Positions 29,806-39,964 of a stretch of 64,000 bases of DNA are shown here, piece by piece. Location: contig CAWBVG010000041.1 in the NCBI GenBank assembly GCA_963792175.1, positions 62,001 through 126,000 on the forward strand, written 5' to 3'. Source of the DNA: CAWBVG01 sp963792175. GTDB lineage: Bacteria > Acidobacteriota > Vicinamibacteria > Vicinamibacterales > CAVVIG01. A program made the translations under genes and the position numbers. The notes under the pieces were generated by a model. It was given only the letters and a program-made list of their open reading frames with translations, had not been told where the DNA came from and ran no database searches. Within the stretch, counting starts at the first letter, position 1. Every line of letters begins with the position of its first letter.

Positions 29806-32245
29806 GCGGCGGCCTCCGATGCGACTCGCGGCTCGGCCGCGCCGGCTCTTCGCCGGAACATCAGGCCGCGACGCACCGCGACGTCGACGAGGAACAGCAG
29901 CAGGGCCGCGGCCGCGAGCAGCGTCCAGATCTCCTGGAACGCGCGCGGCCTTGGACCGCTGAACGGATCGTCAGTCGGGCCGAGGAGGCGGCCGCCCGTG
30001 GCCTGCGCGATCTGTGTCAGCGTCGCCATGTCGGCGCCGGTCGCGCGCCGCTCGCGATTAGCCGACCAATAGAAGCCGCGAAGAATGCGCGCGTCGCGGC
30101 CGTCCGGCATCCGCGCGTCGATAGACGCGACGTACGGTCCTGGCGCCGGTGTCGCGAGCGATGCTTCGTATCGCCCGGGACCCGTCGAGTGTCAGCGTCA
30201 GCTCCTGTTCGTTGCCGTCAGGCCCGCGGACTGCGGCCCGGACAACTGCCTGCGCGAGGGGATCTCCTGACGGCGTGTCGCCTTCGACCACCAGATGCGC
30301 GCCATCGGATCGCTCCACGATGGACGCACGCAGCGCGCGATCCGTGGCGGGCCGGCGCGAGCCACCGAGCCGTCTGCAGCCAGAGGGGGCTGAATCCGGT
30401 CCAGCGTCGCAGTCCGGCGGACCACGGCGACCGCAGATCGGCGGTGTAGACGGCGACACGTCCCAGCCCGAACCGCCACGCCGCGAGCACTGGATCGTCG
30501 AGGTGTGACAACAGGACCGGTTCGGCGCCCGGCTTGGCTGCGCTCACGACGTAGCCCGCCATCGTCGGCAGGCCAGCGCGATCGAGGCCGACTGTGATCG
30601 CGTGCTCGGCGGCGCGCACCGCGAACGGCTCCTCGACGATGCCGCCGCCAGAAGCTCGCGCGGCCTCGCGCGCGGCGAGCACGGGCAATTGCCGGAGATC
30701 GTCGGGAAAGTAGGCGCGGCCGCCTGTCCCCGCAGCCAGCTCCTCGAGAAACCGCCGATCGGCGTCGGCGCCGATCGCGATGACGGAGAGCTCGAAACCG
30801 CCGTCCCTCACGATCGCACGCAGGCGCTCCGCGTCGGCCGGCGCCGTCCGGCCGTCCGAGACGAGCAGCACGTGCCGACGGGTGACGCGGGCGCGGCGCA
30901 GCCAGTCGGCGGCTTGCGTCAGCGCGGGCGCGATCGCGGTCGATCCGCCCGGGTTGATCGCACGCAGCGCTTCACTCAGACGCTGCGGATCGGGCGCCGC
31001 CGCGAGAGGCGACACGATGACCGGCGCAGCGTCGAACGCGACCACGCCAATCGGATCGGTCGGCCGGACCGCATCGAGGACCTTTCTGACCGCCTGCCGT
31101 GCGAGCTCGATCTTCGCGACGCCGGACACCAGATCGGCCATGCTGCCCGACTTGTCGAAGGCGACGACGAGTCCCATTGCCGGCGATCGCTGGCCGCCGC
31201 GCGGCCGTAGATCGACCGGCAGGAGCCTGGCCAACGGTCCTTCGGGATAGCCCGCCGCATCGAGGCTCTGTGGACCGCCCAGCAGCAGCAGGCCGCCGCC
31301 GCTTTGCTCGACGTAGTTCGCAATCGCTTCCGTCGATGGCGACGCCAGCCGATCCGCTGGCACATCGTCCAGCACGATGGCGTCGTAACGAGCCAGCTCG
31401 CCGGCGATCGAAGGAAGCGCGCCCGGCGCGACCTGGCGGACCAGGAATCCGGACGACATCAGCAGCCCCACGAGAGGACCCGCCGAAGAGCTCACATGGA
31501 GAATCTGCGGCGAGCCGGCGACAGTGACCATCACGCCGGCCGCCGTCTCGTCGTCGCCGAGGACGGCGCGATAGGCGTACACGCCGGCTTGCGAGCGCTC
31601 GTCCGTGAACGTCACGTTCGCGGTGCCGTCGGCGGCGACTTCGACGTCCTGTTCGCACCGCCGGCTGGCCGTCGCGCGACAGCGTCACCCGGGAATGCGC
31701 GCCGGGAGGGCCCGCAATCTCCGCGGACACGACAAACGGTTCTCCAACACGGACGTCTGGCGGCGCACCGACGCTCTTCACGATCAATGGCCGATCGGCC
31801 GGCGCGGCGTCCGCGGGGATGGTATCGATTGGAATGCCTTCGGCGGCCGCCCGCGCGATCTCGCGTGAGGCGTCGCCGGCGGTCGCGCGGCCGTCCGACA
31901 CGAGCACGATGCGCCGCGCGCCGTCCCGCGGCAGGGCCAGACGCGCGGCGTGGAGCGCGGCCTCGATGTTCGTGCCCGCCGGTGAAATCGTCGATGCGAT
32001 CTCGTCCACGCGCAGCCTGGCGGTGAGCGGGCCGCTCGAGCGCGGCATCGAGACCAAACGCGACGACGCCGGCCCGATCGCCCGTTCGCATGCGGCCTGT
32101 CATCGCGTTGACACGCGTCAGCGCGGCCGTCTGCGTGTCGGCCGGCAGGCTGCCGGACCGATCGAGCGCAAACATCACGGCCTGCGACGCTTCGCCGACA
32201 GGCAACTCGACTCCCGCCGCGGCCAACGCGGTGAGCGCGATCACG
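29802..32245 (-). CDS. Large membrane VWA protein: VWA, GATase1-like, VWA; frameshifted
   Basis: About 810 residues. N-terminal helix CRVIVIALTALAAAGVELP, then a first VWA-like domain (AVMFALDRSGSLPADTQTAA, GDRAGVVAFGLDAALERP, RRIVLVSDGRATAGDASREI), a beta-sandwich-like linker (PDVRVGEPFVVSAEIAGPPG), a class I glutamine-amidotransferase-like region (ARYDAIVLDDVPADRLASPS, NYVEQSGGGLLLLGGPQSLD), and a second VWA with the full MIDAS: MGLVVAFDKSGSMADLVSGV (DxSxS as DKSGS), NPGGSTAIAPALTQAADWL, RHVLLVSDGRTAPADAE. The C-terminus has a membrane helix (IWTLLAAAALLLFLVDVAVR). The first VWA has DRSGS. It should act in the periplasm on Mg-dependent partners, with MoxR as chaperone. The frame is continuous with the BatA-like part upstream, so the boundary at 32245 is approximate. 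Confidence 0.73.
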
Positions 32246-33241
32246 ATGACGCGGCAGACCAGCGCCGGGCGCGTGCGTTCCTGCGCCGACCAGTACCGCC
32301 ATTCAATCAGCAGCAGTGCGAGCCCGACCAGCAGCAGCGCGCGCCACAGGCTGTCGCGGGAATCGGACGCGCGGCGCGGTCCGCTTGCCACGGTGGCCTC
32401 CGCCGCAGTCGCCCGGTTCAGGGCCTCGGACGACGGATCGCGCCCGGCGAGCCATTCCACGGTTGATGCCATCAGCACCGGAAAAGCGGTGCTGAGCGGC
32501 AGCGTCGATGACCCGAGGTTGACGTTCAGCACGACCGCGCGTCCGCCGCGGTTCACGGTGGAGACGAGCACGCGGCACGCCGCCCGCGCGGAGGACGACG
32601 TCGCCGCCGATCACGGTGTCGCTCGAGCGCGCAGCCGGCGAGGCCAGCACCGGCCCGGCGCCGAGCGCCGCGAGCGCCGCGCCGATTGGGTGATCGGAGT
32701 CGGCGACCGTCACGCGTTCCGCCGGCGCCGCCGTCTCGTCCGCTGCGGGAATCGTCAGGAGGCCGGCGGCATCGGAAGGAGCGTTGCCGCAGCCATCGCA
32801 GACGACCACGTCGTATCGTGATCCGGCGCGACGCTCGCGATCGACCGCCAGCAGCGGGTTCGTCACGAGCGACTGTTCGAGGAAGAAATTCCCCTGCGTC
32901 AGCAGCAGCACGTGGATCGGTTCGACGGAGGCCCTCGGACTCGCCGGAGCCGCCGCAGGAGGTGAGGCTGGCGTCGCGGCCGCGGCATTCGCGCGCCCGG
33001 TCACGACCGGCCGCGCAAGCGCGGCGATGACCGCGAGCATGAATGCGATTTGCAGTGCGAGAAGGCGATGACGGCGGAACCGCGCCAGGGCCAGCCGCGC
33101 GGGATCGAGCGGCGTCGTCTGGCGCCACAAGTAGAGGTTTGAAACCGCACGGCGCGGACGCGGTGCGCGATGACGGGCCACGAGCAGCAGCAGCGCAATC
33201 AGCGGCAGCCACGCGATGGCGTATGGATTGAGCAGGTGCAT
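32246..33241 (-). CDS. BatA-like membrane protein (aerotolerance regulator N-terminal domain)
   Basis: Starts MHLLNPYAIAWLPLIALLLL, the characteristic BatA N-terminal helix, then LYLWRQTTPLDPARLALARF and a second helix LLALQIAFMLAVIAALARP. The extracytoplasmic part includes IHVLLLTQGNFFLEQSLVTN and a low-similarity domain up to DVVLRAGGVPR, then after one indel VNRGGRAVVLNVNLGSSTLP, MASTVEWLAGRD and a final helix LWRALLLVGLALLLIEWRYW. The MIDAS aspartates of a VWA domain are not evident here, so it looks like the degraded partner of the following VWA gene. No stop separates the two in the sequence. It lies 7 bases downstream of the DUF58 gene. Confidence 0.7.
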
Positions 33242-33247
33242 GGCCGT

Positions 33248-34125
33248 CTACGCGTGCACGTCCAGCAGACCGGCCTGGCGGCAGGTGGCGATCAACGACG
33301 GGAACGGCGCGGACGAGACGACACGCGCGTGCGCGAGGCCGCGGCTCCGGCAGAACTGTTCCAGTTCACCCGATGCCCGCGCGAGCTGTTCGCGGTACGC
33401 GGCGACGGCACTCGAGTCGACCACCAGTGGATCGCCGGCCGAGTCTTCGAGGTCGACGAGCTCGGCTTCGTCGGCGAGCAACGGGTCGAGTTCTTCGTCG
33501 GCGACGACCTGCACGATCGCGGGCGTCAGGCCCCGATACATCAAGTACCTGCAAGCCCGTCGAACGCGCCTGCGGCCTCGAAGAAATCCGAGATCACGAC
33601 CGCGAGCCCGGGCCCGCGCGCGGCGGCGCCGTAGTCGAAGAGCGATTTGTTGAGCGACGAGCGGCCGCCCGCGGCCGCCGACCGCAGTGTGTCGAACACC
33701 TTGAAGATCTGTGCGCGACCGGCGGCCGGACCGACGTAGCTGCGCACGGTGTCGTCGAAGGTGGCGACGCCGGCGGCGTCGCGGCGCGCGACGGCGATGT
33801 AGCACAGCGCCGCGGCAAGCTTTTTTGCGCACTGAAGCTTGTCCGGAACGCCGGCCGTCATCGAGCGGCTGATGTCGACGAGCAGGTGCAGCTGCAGGCG
33901 TCCTTCGGCGCTGAAGACGCGAACGACGAGCTGCCGAAGCCGCGCATCGACGGTCCAGTCGATCGATCTGAGGTCGTCACCCGGCTGGTAATGACGGTAA
34001 TCCTGGAACTCGAGGCCGCCGCCGCGCACGCGCGCATGGCGCAGGCCGGACGCCGCGGATGCGGCCGGCGCTGACGCCGCCAGCGTCAGCCGATCGAGAT
34101 GTCCGGCTTCGTCGGCCGAGAGCAT
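33248..34125 (-). CDS. DUF58 protein, MoxR/VWA-system partner
   Basis: Starts MLSADEAGHLDRLTLAASAP. DUF58 hallmark: GGLEFQDYRHYQPGDDLRSI followed by DWTVDARLRQLVVRVFSAEG. The central VWA-like fold reads LHLLVDISRSMTAGVPDKLQ (DxSxS as DISRS) and AGVATFDDTVRSYVG, then AVVISDFFEAAGAFDGLA. After one indel near 33550 it continues YRGLTPAIVQVVADEELDPL to LIATCRQAGLLDVHA. DUF58 proteins are constant neighbours of MoxR ATPases and are thought to pass substrates to, or regulate, the VWA proteins. It follows moxR by 6 bases. Confidence 0.88.
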
Positions 34126-34131
34126 GGCCGC

Positions 34132-35128
34132 TTAGGCGTGACCGCGTGCGGCGAGCACGCGCTCGACAATCGACGTCGCGGTGACCCGTTCCATTTCGCC
34201 GTGGAAGTTGAGGATCAGCCGGTGATTGAGCGCCGGCACCGCGACGCGGCGCACGTCCTCGGCGGCGACGTGGTAGCGGCCATCGACGAGCGCGAACGCC
34301 TTGGCGGCGAGGATGATCGCCTGCGCGGCGCGGGGACTCGCCCCGTACCGCACGTACTGCTTGACCTCGGGCAGGCGCTTCGTCGACGTCCGGGTGCGTC
34401 GCGCGCACGAGCGTCAGGACCAGGCGCATCGTTTCATCGGCGATCCTGACCTGCCGGATCAGCCCGAGCATCGAGCGAACCGTGTCGAGGTCGACGGCGC
34501 GATTCACGCGCGTCTGCTGATCGCCAGTCGTCCGCGCCATGATTTCGGCCATGTCGGCCACACCCGGCACCGGCACGTTCAGCTTGAAGAAGAAGCGATC
34601 GAGCTGCGCCTCGGGCAGCGGATAGGTGCCCTCCATCTCGATCGGATTCTGGGTCGCGAACACCGAGAACGGGACGTCGAGCGGATGGGTGACGCCGAAC
34701 ACGGTGACACGGCGTTCCTGCATGGCTTCGAGAAACGCCGCCTGCGTCCGCGGCGTCGCGCGATTGATTTCGTCGGCGAGCACGATGTTCGCGAAGATCG
34801 GTCCCCGCTGGAAGACGAACTCGCGCTGTCCGCCGGGCGTATCGACCAGGATGTTCGTGCCGGTCACGTCAGCCGGCATCAGGTCCGGCGTGCACTGCAC
34901 GCGGGCGAACCGGAGATCGGCGGCGTCGCTCAGCGTTTTGATGAGCAGCGTCTTGCCGAGTCCCGGCGGCCCCTCGACGAGCGCGTGCCCCTGACAGAAG
35001 AAACACACCAGCAGGTGATCGACGAGCGCCGAGTGCCCGACGAACACGCGGCCGATTTCCGCCTTCAACGAATCGAAGGTCGCTCGGAACGCGGACGCCT
35101 GCGCCTGCACCGTGTCGATCGACGTCAT
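34132..35128 (-). CDS. MoxR-type AAA+ ATPase
   Basis: Starts MTSIDTVQAQASAFRATFDS. AAA+ motifs: Walker A LVEGPPGLGKTLLIKTLSDA, the RVQCTPDLMPADVTGTNILV loop, Walker B IVLADEINRATPRTQAAFLE, sensor 1 VFATQNPIEMEGTYPLPEAQ and the Arg-finger region LDRFFFKLNVPVPG. After an indel near 34380 it finishes with RYGASPRAAQAIILAAKAFA and LILNFHGEMERVTATSIVER. About 330 residues, normal for MoxR. It works in the cytoplasm as a chaperone-like ATPase for VWA-domain partners. Its ATG overlaps the stop of the preceding gene (ATGA). Confidence 0.92.
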
Positions 35129-36165
35129 GGGTGAATGGCGACGAAGTAGCGTTTCACGTATGTCCGCAGGCGTGCGGGGAGTCGCTCCTGTGCGACGGCG
35201 CTCTGCGCCCGGTCGGAGGCGATGCGGTATTGGTCGCGGTACGCCGCGCTGGCTGGCGCGGCTGCTCGCGCTCGGCGGCGCACGGCATCGGCCGGATTCG
35301 CGTCGATCGTGCCGCTGACACCTCCGGCGGCGGCCGCCGTCCGTTCTGCAAACCCGGTGGCGCCGCGCGCCGAATCGCGCGCTCCCGGCCGCGGCCCCGG
35401 CATCACGTGCCGGCGCCGACCGAGCGGCATCGACGGGTCGCGGCGCGCTGCCGCTGCGCGCCAGCGTCTGCTCTGAGGGATCGTTCTTCGCGCTCTCGCG
35501 GCCGATCGGCGTGTCTTCGCGAGCAGCGGGCGTTGGCGACGAGGCTTGCGGTTGCGCCGCAACGGCCGAGGGAGCGGCGCCTTCGGCAACCTGTGCATTC
35601 GATGGCGGTTTGCCCATCCGTCCTGACTGCGCCGCACCCGCTGAGCGGATCCCGTCCGAACCATCCGGCGGCGTTCCCGCCTGACCACGGATGGCGGTCA
35701 TCACCACGAACAGGACAGTCGCGCCCAGCGCGCCGGCAAGCGCCGCACGAAAATGCACAGGCGCCTCGAACGGAAAGACGCGGCCCGGCGATACCGTCGA
35801 CAGCCGCTTCGCGGCGTCGCGCACCACGAGACGAGCCATCGGGTCGGCGGTCGTCGAGCATCTGGACCGCGGTCACGGTGCGATCCTGCAGCCGAAGCCT
35901 GGCGTCGATCGCGGCCGCACTCGTGCGAACGCTTGGGACTCGGAGGATCGAGGGCAGTGCAGCGAGTCGCCACCGCCAACGCCAGCGCACCGCCGGCGAT
36001 CGCGACGAGTTGCCCGGGCGCGGCGGCCGAAGTGCCGGCGAACAGTTCCACGGCGACGATGGCCAGCGGAATCGTGATCCCGGCTCGTCGCGCGGCGGCG
36101 ACCAGCTGCATCCGCACGCGGCACCGCGCAACGGTCGTCAGAATCGTGGCCGAAGGGTCGTTCAT
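35125..36165 (-). CDS. Unrecognised membrane protein of the MoxR/VWA locus; frameshifted
   Basis: Starts MNDPSATILTTVARCRVRMQ at 36165, overlapping the permease stop. Two hydrophobic helices near the N-terminus (ITIPLAIVAVELFAGTSAAA, LVAIAGGALALAVA) are followed by a cytosolic stretch, a second pair (RAALAGALGATVLFVVMTAI), a long low-complexity Ala/Pro/Ser region (about 35350-35620) and a basic, helical end AAYRDQYRIASDRAQSAVAQ plus ERLPARLRTYVKRYFVAIHP. This layout (membrane pair, disordered linker, short helical tail) suits a scaffold that bridges the membrane to the AAA ATPase, but no family is recognised. Confidence 0.6.
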
Positions 36166-36822
36166 GCCCTCCGCTCCGACAGATAGCGCCACCAGACGTC
36201 CGCTCTCGCGAGCAGGATCGCCGCCGCGACCACGCTGATCGTCATCAGCGCAATCGCAGCCTGATTCATGGTGGCGACGCTGAGTCGAGCGAGCGTCACG
36301 ACAACGAGCGTCGTCGCAGCGGCTCCGAGCCAACCGAGCAGCCGATCGGTGGTCAGCTGCATCCACCACACCGTGATGATCGCCGCCGGCAGCGCGAACG
36401 TCAGCAGCGCCAGCTGGTCGGCGACGAGTCGCGATGCCGCGACGGCGGACATCTGTTGCGCGCTGATGACGACCGGCAGGGCGCCGGCGATGACGGCCAC
36501 GAGCGCGATCGCTGTGGCGAGGAGCCGAGCCAGCAGCAGGCGTGACGGCTGAATCGCTGTCAACGCTGACAGACCGACGAAATCGTCACCTCGCTCGGTG
36601 GCCATTACACGAGCGGCCGTCCACGGCAGCAGCACGAGCGCAAGGATCCACTCGAGCCGGAACTGCTGATCGTAGAGGCTGATGCCTCCAAACGTCGGGA
36701 TTCCGCGCACGCCCCACGCAATCGGGAAAGAGCGCCAGGAGCGTCGCCGTCACGATCGCCGCGCTGACGAGCGCAGGCCGCCGGGCTGCGACGAGCGCTT
36801 CTCGTAAAACGACGGCGCGCAT
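36162..36822 (-). CDS. ABC-2-like permease of the MoxR/VWA locus
   Basis: About 220 residues, starting MRAVVLREALVAARRPALVS. Six hydrophobic segments are visible: AAIVTATLLALFP, then after one indel LEWILALVLLPWTAARVMAT, LLATAIALVAVIAGALPVVI, QLALLTFALPAAIITVWWMQ, LGWLGAAATTLVVVTLARLS and AIALMTISVVAAAILLARAD. The motif TERGDDFVGLSALTAIQPSR after the first helices resembles the coupling helix of ABC-2 permeases that pair with gliding/Cu-processing-type ATPases. It overlaps the ATPase gene by one base, so the two form a complex; the cargo is unknown. Confidence 0.75.
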
Positions 36823-37493
36823 CAGGCTCCGACCAGTTCGCGACGGGGGACCGCCTGATCCGACGGCGCGTTCGCAGAGGATTCGACGATGCAACCGTCG
36901 CAGAGCACGACGTTTCGATCGCACAACCCGGCGACGTGCTCGTTGTCCGAGACGATGACAGTGGTGCCGTTCTGACGAGCCGCGACGAGCCATTCGCACA
37001 CGCGGTCCCGGGCTGCGGCATCGAGCCCGTCGAACGACTGGTCGAGCAGGAGAACGGCCGCGCCGGACGCAATTGCCGCCGCAAGCGTCAACCGTCCCCG
37101 AGCTTCATCGGCGAGCGCCTCGATCGGCGCGTTCCGGTCCAGGCCTACGAGATCCGCCGCGATGCCGGCCGCTGCGGACGGCTGATGGCGCGCGCCGGCG
37201 ACAAAGCGCAGATACTCGTCAACACGAAGTCGATTCGGCAGAATCCGCGTGGGGCCGGCGTACGCCAGCAGACGCCGGACCCGATAGACCTCGGTGACGG
37301 CATCGAGGCCGCCGATGACGATCGTCCCTGACGTCGGCCGAACGAGCGTCGCGAGGAGCTGCATCAGCGTCGTGCGGCCCTCCCGGTCGGGTCCCGACAC
37401 GGCGACGCTCCCGCCCCGATCGATCGAAAGATCGACTCCGGCGAGCGCCGTTCGGTGCTCGAACGTCTTCGTCAGACCACTGATGGTGATCAC
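36822..37493 (-). CDS. Degenerate ABC ATP-binding subunit
   Basis: 223 residues from a GTG at 37493 (VITISGLTKTFEHRTALAGV), overlapping the stop of the upstream gene (GTGA). The fold is that of an ABC ATPase, but key residues are replaced: Walker A reads GPDREGRTTL (catalytic Lys to Arg), the signature region LADEARGRLTLAAAIASG lacks LSGGQ, Walker B reads AVLLLDQSFDGLD (Glu to Gln), and the H-loop VSDNEHVAGLCDR has no His in the usual place. The frame is clean over the whole length, so these are unlikely to be read errors. Nucleotide hydrolysis is probably lost; it could be a structural or regulatory partner of the permease. Confidence 0.82.
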   Translation of the reverse strand: MITISGLTKTFEHRTALAGVDLSIDRGGSVAVSGPDREGRTTLMQLLATLVRPTSGTIVIGGLDAVTEVYRVRRLLAYAGPTRILPNRLRVDEYLRFVAGARHQPSAAAGIAADLVGLDRNAPIEALADEARGRLTLAAAIASGAAVLLLDQSFDGLDAAARDRVCEWLVAARQNGTTVIVSDNEHVAGLCDRNVVLCDGCIVESSANAPSDQAVPRRELVGA

Positions 37494-38841
37494 GGGTCCG
37501 TCCGCGGCTCCCGCAGGTGGAGCACAATCGCCGCCGTGCCGTCGTTGTCGACCGGGCGGCCCGACTTCGGCGAACTCCACGACTGCAGCGTCCAGCTTAC
37601 AGCTGAACACCGGCTCGATCTCAGGGCCCTGACGCACCGCTTCCACGTGTTGACCGGGTGCGAGCCGACCGACGGACTGCCTGGAGAAACCGCTGCCAAA
37701 GCGGCAGTCTCGCATCTCGTGCGCTGAGGTATTCATCACGCGTACGGTCGCATCACTGAAGGTGGCGCTCAGGGGTTCGAGCGACGCCATGGCCTCGACC
37801 TCGAATGACGCGGTTGCGCCCAGACCATAGGTGCCCGCGACGAGCGGCGCGCCGTTTTCGTCGAATCGGAGGTCGCGCCGCGCGCCGCCGCGAAGCGCGA
37901 TGGCCCCGTCCACACCATCCGCGCGCAACTCAACGAGGCCAAACGCCGGAAACTCCGCGACCGCGCGCGCCAGGACGCTCGATCCCTTCGTCCCTGCGAC
38001 CTGTTCGACGACCGCCGACTGCGACACGTGGATTCGGGCGCCTGGTCCGACGCGACCCGCGGCGATCGCGACGATGGATCCGGTGGCTACGGCTGCGGCG
38101 ATGACCGGGTAGACGGCGAGCGATCGGCTGCGAACGCGGTTCAACGGCCAGACGAGAATGCCGAGCGCGGCCGCGTACACCAGCATCGCGGTACTGGTGC
38201 GTCGCAGCGCGTGCGTTGCCGGCGTGACGTCCCCGGCGGACGGCACCGTGCTCTCCGCATTCTCGATCGCCTGAACGACGCGCCAGCGATCCAGCGCGGT
38301 GTGCTGTTCGGCGGTCAGCGTGGGTTTGCCTCCGGACGGCCACACGACATCGTCTGCGGCGGCATAACCGCGCCAGGAACGCGGCAAGCTTTCCGGGTTG
38401 ATGGTGGCGGCGCATGTCGTGCCGCTCGTGGGCCAGGTATTGACGGGTGCGACGCAAACGGTCAGCGGTTCGGCGGGCGCGACCAGACGCACGGGCGTCG
38501 ACGGTCGTTGCCATTTCCCGATCGGCGACCAGCACGCGAACCGTCATCGAGTCGCGAGCATCAGCCGTCCGGATGTAGAGCTCGACCTGCTTGTGCGAAG
38601 GCGACGCCAGCGTCATGGCGCGCCGGACGCGCGCGTCGCCCCATTCGACGACGATTTCGCCAGCCGCTGCTTCGGCTGACGTCTCGCCGCGCGTCTCCAC
38701 GTCGACGCGCACCGGCGTCCACCGTCCTGGCCGGCACCAGCCGCCGAGCCCGGCGCTCGCCTTGACGGTGACCGTCGGATCCGCCTGCGCCGGCCGGGCG
38801 AACAGCCCGGCGAGCCACAGCAGCAGGACGAGACGCTTCAT
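37490..38841 (-). CDS. Exported protein with central membrane helices, MoxR/VWA locus; one frameshift
   Basis: Starts MKRLVLLLWLAGLFARPAQA (signal peptide). The first domain is beta-rich: VTVKASAGLGGWCRPGRWTP, VRVDVETRGETSAEAAAGEI, VVEWGDARVRRAMTLASPSH, KQVELYIRTADARDSMTVRV. An indel near 38490 follows. Then PESLPRSWRGYAAADDVVWP, two helices (STAMLVYAAALGILVWPLN; LAVYPVIAAAVATGSIVAIA) and a second beta-rich domain ending VVEFAEVGPPV...LREPRTDP. About 450 residues. No family recognised. It resembles the large exported partner genes of ABC-2 transporters in acidobacteria. Confidence 0.65.
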
Positions 38842-38853
38842 GAACAATGGACC

Positions 38854-39964
38854 TCAGGGCTGCAGGATCGCTTCCATCGCCTGCATCGTGAAGGCGGTGA
38901 CGAGCACCTTGTTGTCCTGCATCTCCGCCTTGTCGGTGTTGACCCAGTAGCCTTCCGGGTGCTGCAGCGAGATCAGCTTCTTCGCCAGGTCCTCGCGCCA
39001 GTTGTGGCTGCGGCCTTTCGCATCCACGATCACCGGCTGCCCGACCGCCTGAAGCGCCTTGGCGAATACCAGGTAGTAGTAATAGACCGTCTTCTGGCCC
39101 ATGCCCGGGTTCTCATCGACCGTGTAGTTGTCGCGAACCCACTTCAGCACCGCCTGCACGCGGGCATCTTCCTTTTTCACGTTCGCCCACGCGTAGCTGA
39201 TCACGCCCGCGTAGGTCGCGCTGCCGTAGGATGTCGTGCCGCCGTCGCTGTGGTACGTGAAGCCGGGGTAGTAGACGAAGCCGCCGTCGTTCGACGCCCA
39301 GCCCTGGTCGTTGGTCTCGCTGTTGTTCTGCGTGCGCTGCAGGAACTTGATCGCCTTCTCCCACGCGGCGTCGTTCGCCGGCAGCTCGGCTTCCTTCATC
39401 GCGCGCAGCGCGTACTCGAGGCTGATGATGTCGGCGCGGCGATCGGGGTCGCTGCCGCCGTAGCCAATGCCGCCGTACCACTTGTCGTTCGGCTTGACGC
39501 CCTCGCCTTCGTCCCAGATGTGCTCGGCGAGATAGGCGCGGCCTTTTTCGATGAGCGGCTTGTCCTGCGGACGGCCGCCGGCGACGAGCGCCATGACGCT
39601 GACCGCGGTGATGTAGTGCGGGACGATCTTGTCGTAGATGCCGCCGTCCGGCTTCGCGAGCTTCACGATGGCATCCAGCGCCCGTTTGCCGCCGGCGTCC
39701 ATCAACATGCTCTTTCGGCACGCCGGGCTGGCGCAGCAGCGCCGCGGCGGCCACGGCGCTGACGCCGGGATTGGCGTCGAAGGTGCCCTCGGCGCTCTGC
39801 TGCGCGCGCAGATAGGCGGCGCCGCTCGACAAGCTCTTCATCAGCTCCTGTCGCGTGGCCGGCGACAGGCCCGCGGCGGCGCCGGATCCCGCGCGTTGGC
39901 CCGCGCTGAGCGGAGCGAAAAGCACGACACACAACGACGCCGCGACGAATACCGATCGGGTCAT
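38854..39964 (-). CDS. Exported alpha/alpha-toroid protein (prenyltransferase/squalene-oxidase-like repeats); one frameshift
   Basis: Starts MTRSVFVAASLCVVLFAPLS (signal peptide), overlapping the upstream stop (ATGA). The repeats are typical of terpene-cyclase/prenyltransferase-beta toroids: MKSLSSGAAYLRAQQSAEGT, AVAAAALLRQPGVPKEH, then after an indel at about 39712 ALDAIVKLAKPDGGIYDKIV, KWYGGIGYGGSDPDRRADII, SLEYALRAMKEAELPANDAA, KFLQRTQNNSETNDQGWASN and DLAKKLISLQHPEGYWVNTD. No DxDD or zinc ligands are evident, so it is probably a binding domain rather than a cyclase. It is the second gene of the MoxR/VWA operon. Confidence 0.82.
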
